A stretch of 64,000 nt of DNA. It comes from Bathynomus jamesi. Lineage: Eukaryota > Arthropoda > Malacostraca > Isopoda > Cirolanidae. Positions 63,228 through 64,000 of the stretch are shown piece by piece. Numbering within the stretch: the stretch's first letter is position 1; each line of letters starts with the position of its first letter. Where the stretch lies: NCBI GenBank assembly GCA_023014485.1, contig JAJOZX010001726.1, forward strand, positions 650,001 through 714,000, in the 5' to 3' direction. A program made the translations under genes and the position numbers. Under the pieces are notes generated by a model. That model was not told the origin of the DNA, did not search any database, and worked only from the letters and a program-made list of their open reading frames with translations.

Positions 63228-63283
<56 letters not shown>
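63017..63283. repeat. foldback repeat (type A, second copy) and (TA)n
   Basis: The arms 63,019-63,103 and 63,113-63,196 are near-perfect inverted copies (gcaaacaaccacaggg...agcgctttcgtgatatattcacatcttcaagg). The core TTGAAGA - T - GTGA/TCAC - GAAA is at 63,121-63,145. The outer segment taataagatcacgtgttattctgtgattttagtg (63,197-63,230) is also present, inverted, left of the 12.7 kb copy. TA tract at 63,231-63,283. Confidence 0.88.
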
Positions 63284-63286
<3 letters not shown>

Positions 63287-63329
63287 GGATGTACCGAATA
63301 CCGAATATTAGTTTTGTTTGGGTTATTAG

Positions 63330-63675
63330 GCGTCAATGTAAAAAATTCAAACCCTTATCAGTTTAACAGCATATAAAATTAATAGTAAATGTGAGCAAAA
63401 GCAGTATGTTTTAGGCACAAAAAATCTACCAGGTTCCCATACTCATGAAAACATTGCAACTGCATTGACTTCTGTATTGCAAGAATGGTCAACAGAGAGC
63501 CATCGTGTGCATGCAGTTGTGCACGACAATGGCCGTAATATTACTAAAGCTGATCACGTTCTCAAAAAGACTTCTGTTGCTTGTGCGAATCATACTTTAG
63601 CACTTGCAGTTAATATAGACCTTCTTAGCCGGAAGTCTGTTTCAGATGTATGTGCAATTGCGAGGTATTGGATCG
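63330..63675 (+). pseudogene. hAT transposase fragment
   Basis: The plus-strand translation has SHTHENIATALTSVLQEW, then VHAVVHDNGRNITKA and CANHTLALAVNIDLL. This is the RNase-H-like region of hAT transposases (second acidic residue in VHDN.RN; C..H.L.L.V). The frame (from 63,465) runs without a stop into an unrelated mariner sequence at about 63,675, so the hAT C terminus is missing. Confidence 0.82.
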
Positions 63676-63930
63676 GACATGAGGGGGGGCCCATTCCTTG
63701 GCCGGCTCGTTCGCCCTCTTGACTTGACATCTTCCTCCGGGGTTATGTCAAAAATGAAGTTTTTGTTCCACCAATGACAACAACTTTGGAACATTTGAAG
63801 GAAACGATACGTGAGGCTGTTAGAAAAGTTCAGTATGATATGCTACAAAATGTATGGAGGGAAACAGAATGCCGCTTTGATGTCTGCAGAGCCACAAAAG
63901 GAGCTCATATTGAACTTCGATAGCTTGTAA
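63676..63930 (+). pseudogene. mariner transposase C-terminal fragment fused to the hAT fragment
   Basis: Starting at YWIGHEGGPIPWPARSPS the sequence follows the mariner region before the third catalytic Asp (a stop lies at 63,720, near the catalytic Asp position). It continues as FLRGYVKNEVFVPPMTTTLE to a natural-looking end near ELR at 63,920. It is closely related in wording to the transposase tails at 59.5 and 61.4 kb. Confidence 0.82.
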
Positions 63931-64000
63931 ATAAAACTTTTTGAGTTCTTTATTTGTATATCTTGCTTTTTGCTGTAGCTTTGTTAATTTTTTCATAATA

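Overview
The window is repeat-dominated nuclear DNA of a metazoan, most likely an arthropod. The jockey-type LINE and mariner sets recall decapod crustacean genomes, but that placement is inference. Evidence: eukaryotic transposon classes of many kinds, more than twenty (TA)n microsatellites, introns and TATA-type promoters inside an element, and no operons or Shine-Dalgarno sites. I found no single-copy host gene; every coding region I can name belongs to a mobile element.

Layout. 0-6.5 kb: duplicated tRNA-like repeat, LINE relic, and a decayed gene of an uncharacterised transposon-associated family. 6.5-9 kb: a foldback MITE and a structurally complete DD37D mariner-like transposon with terminal repeats of about 190 bp. 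10.4-12.3 kb: mariner relic interrupted by a non-autonomous hAT element, then an ORF fragment. 12.7-20.8 kb: a foldback repeat, a jockey-like LINE (minus strand) split by a second LINE with a (CAA)n tail, and a hAT/ZMYM1-like relic. 20.8-27.2 kb: Penelope-like element (PLE) cluster with inverted truncated, direct truncated and full-length copies; the full copy has an 811-codon RT/GIY-YIG frame. 27.3-33.4 kb: mariner and CR1 debris, a foldback repeat, two mariners joined head-on, and a LINE with a CCCH-finger ORF1. 33.6-40.2 kb: another copy of the jockey-like LINE, a foldback repeat, a small hAT-type element, and a ~455-bp satellite. 40.2-57.8 kb: a Maverick/Polinton of about 17.6 kb. 57.8-64 kb: satellite relic, four mariner derivatives (one a near-perfect palindrome), foldback repeats and a hAT-mariner chimera.

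The Polinton is the centrepiece. Long terminal inverted repeats (about 315 and 355 bp) enclose minus-strand genes on the left (three unknown proteins, then protein-primed DNA polymerase B) and a tightly packed plus-strand block: packaging ATPase, small basic protein, a broken conserved protein, integrase, broken penton-like minor capsid protein, basic RG-site protein, double-jelly-roll major capsid protein with one in-frame stop, and adenain-like protease. The set matches a virus-like element that replicates with its own polymerase, integrates with a retroviral-type integrase and could once form capsids. The right arm holds a minus-strand TATA promoter and small duplicated coding exons ending in GTAAGT. 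Their phase matches a strong splice acceptor at the start of the polymerase frame 6-7 kb away. This suggests a polymerase message spliced across the late genes, as in adenovirus E2B.

A second theme is a family of head-to-head foldback repeats embedded in (TA)n tracts at 12.7, 28.4, 36.2, 62.9 and 63.1 kb. They carry a hammerhead-like YUGANGA - stem - GAAA core that also lies in the non-coding repeats of the PLE cluster, suggesting PLE-related non-autonomous elements.
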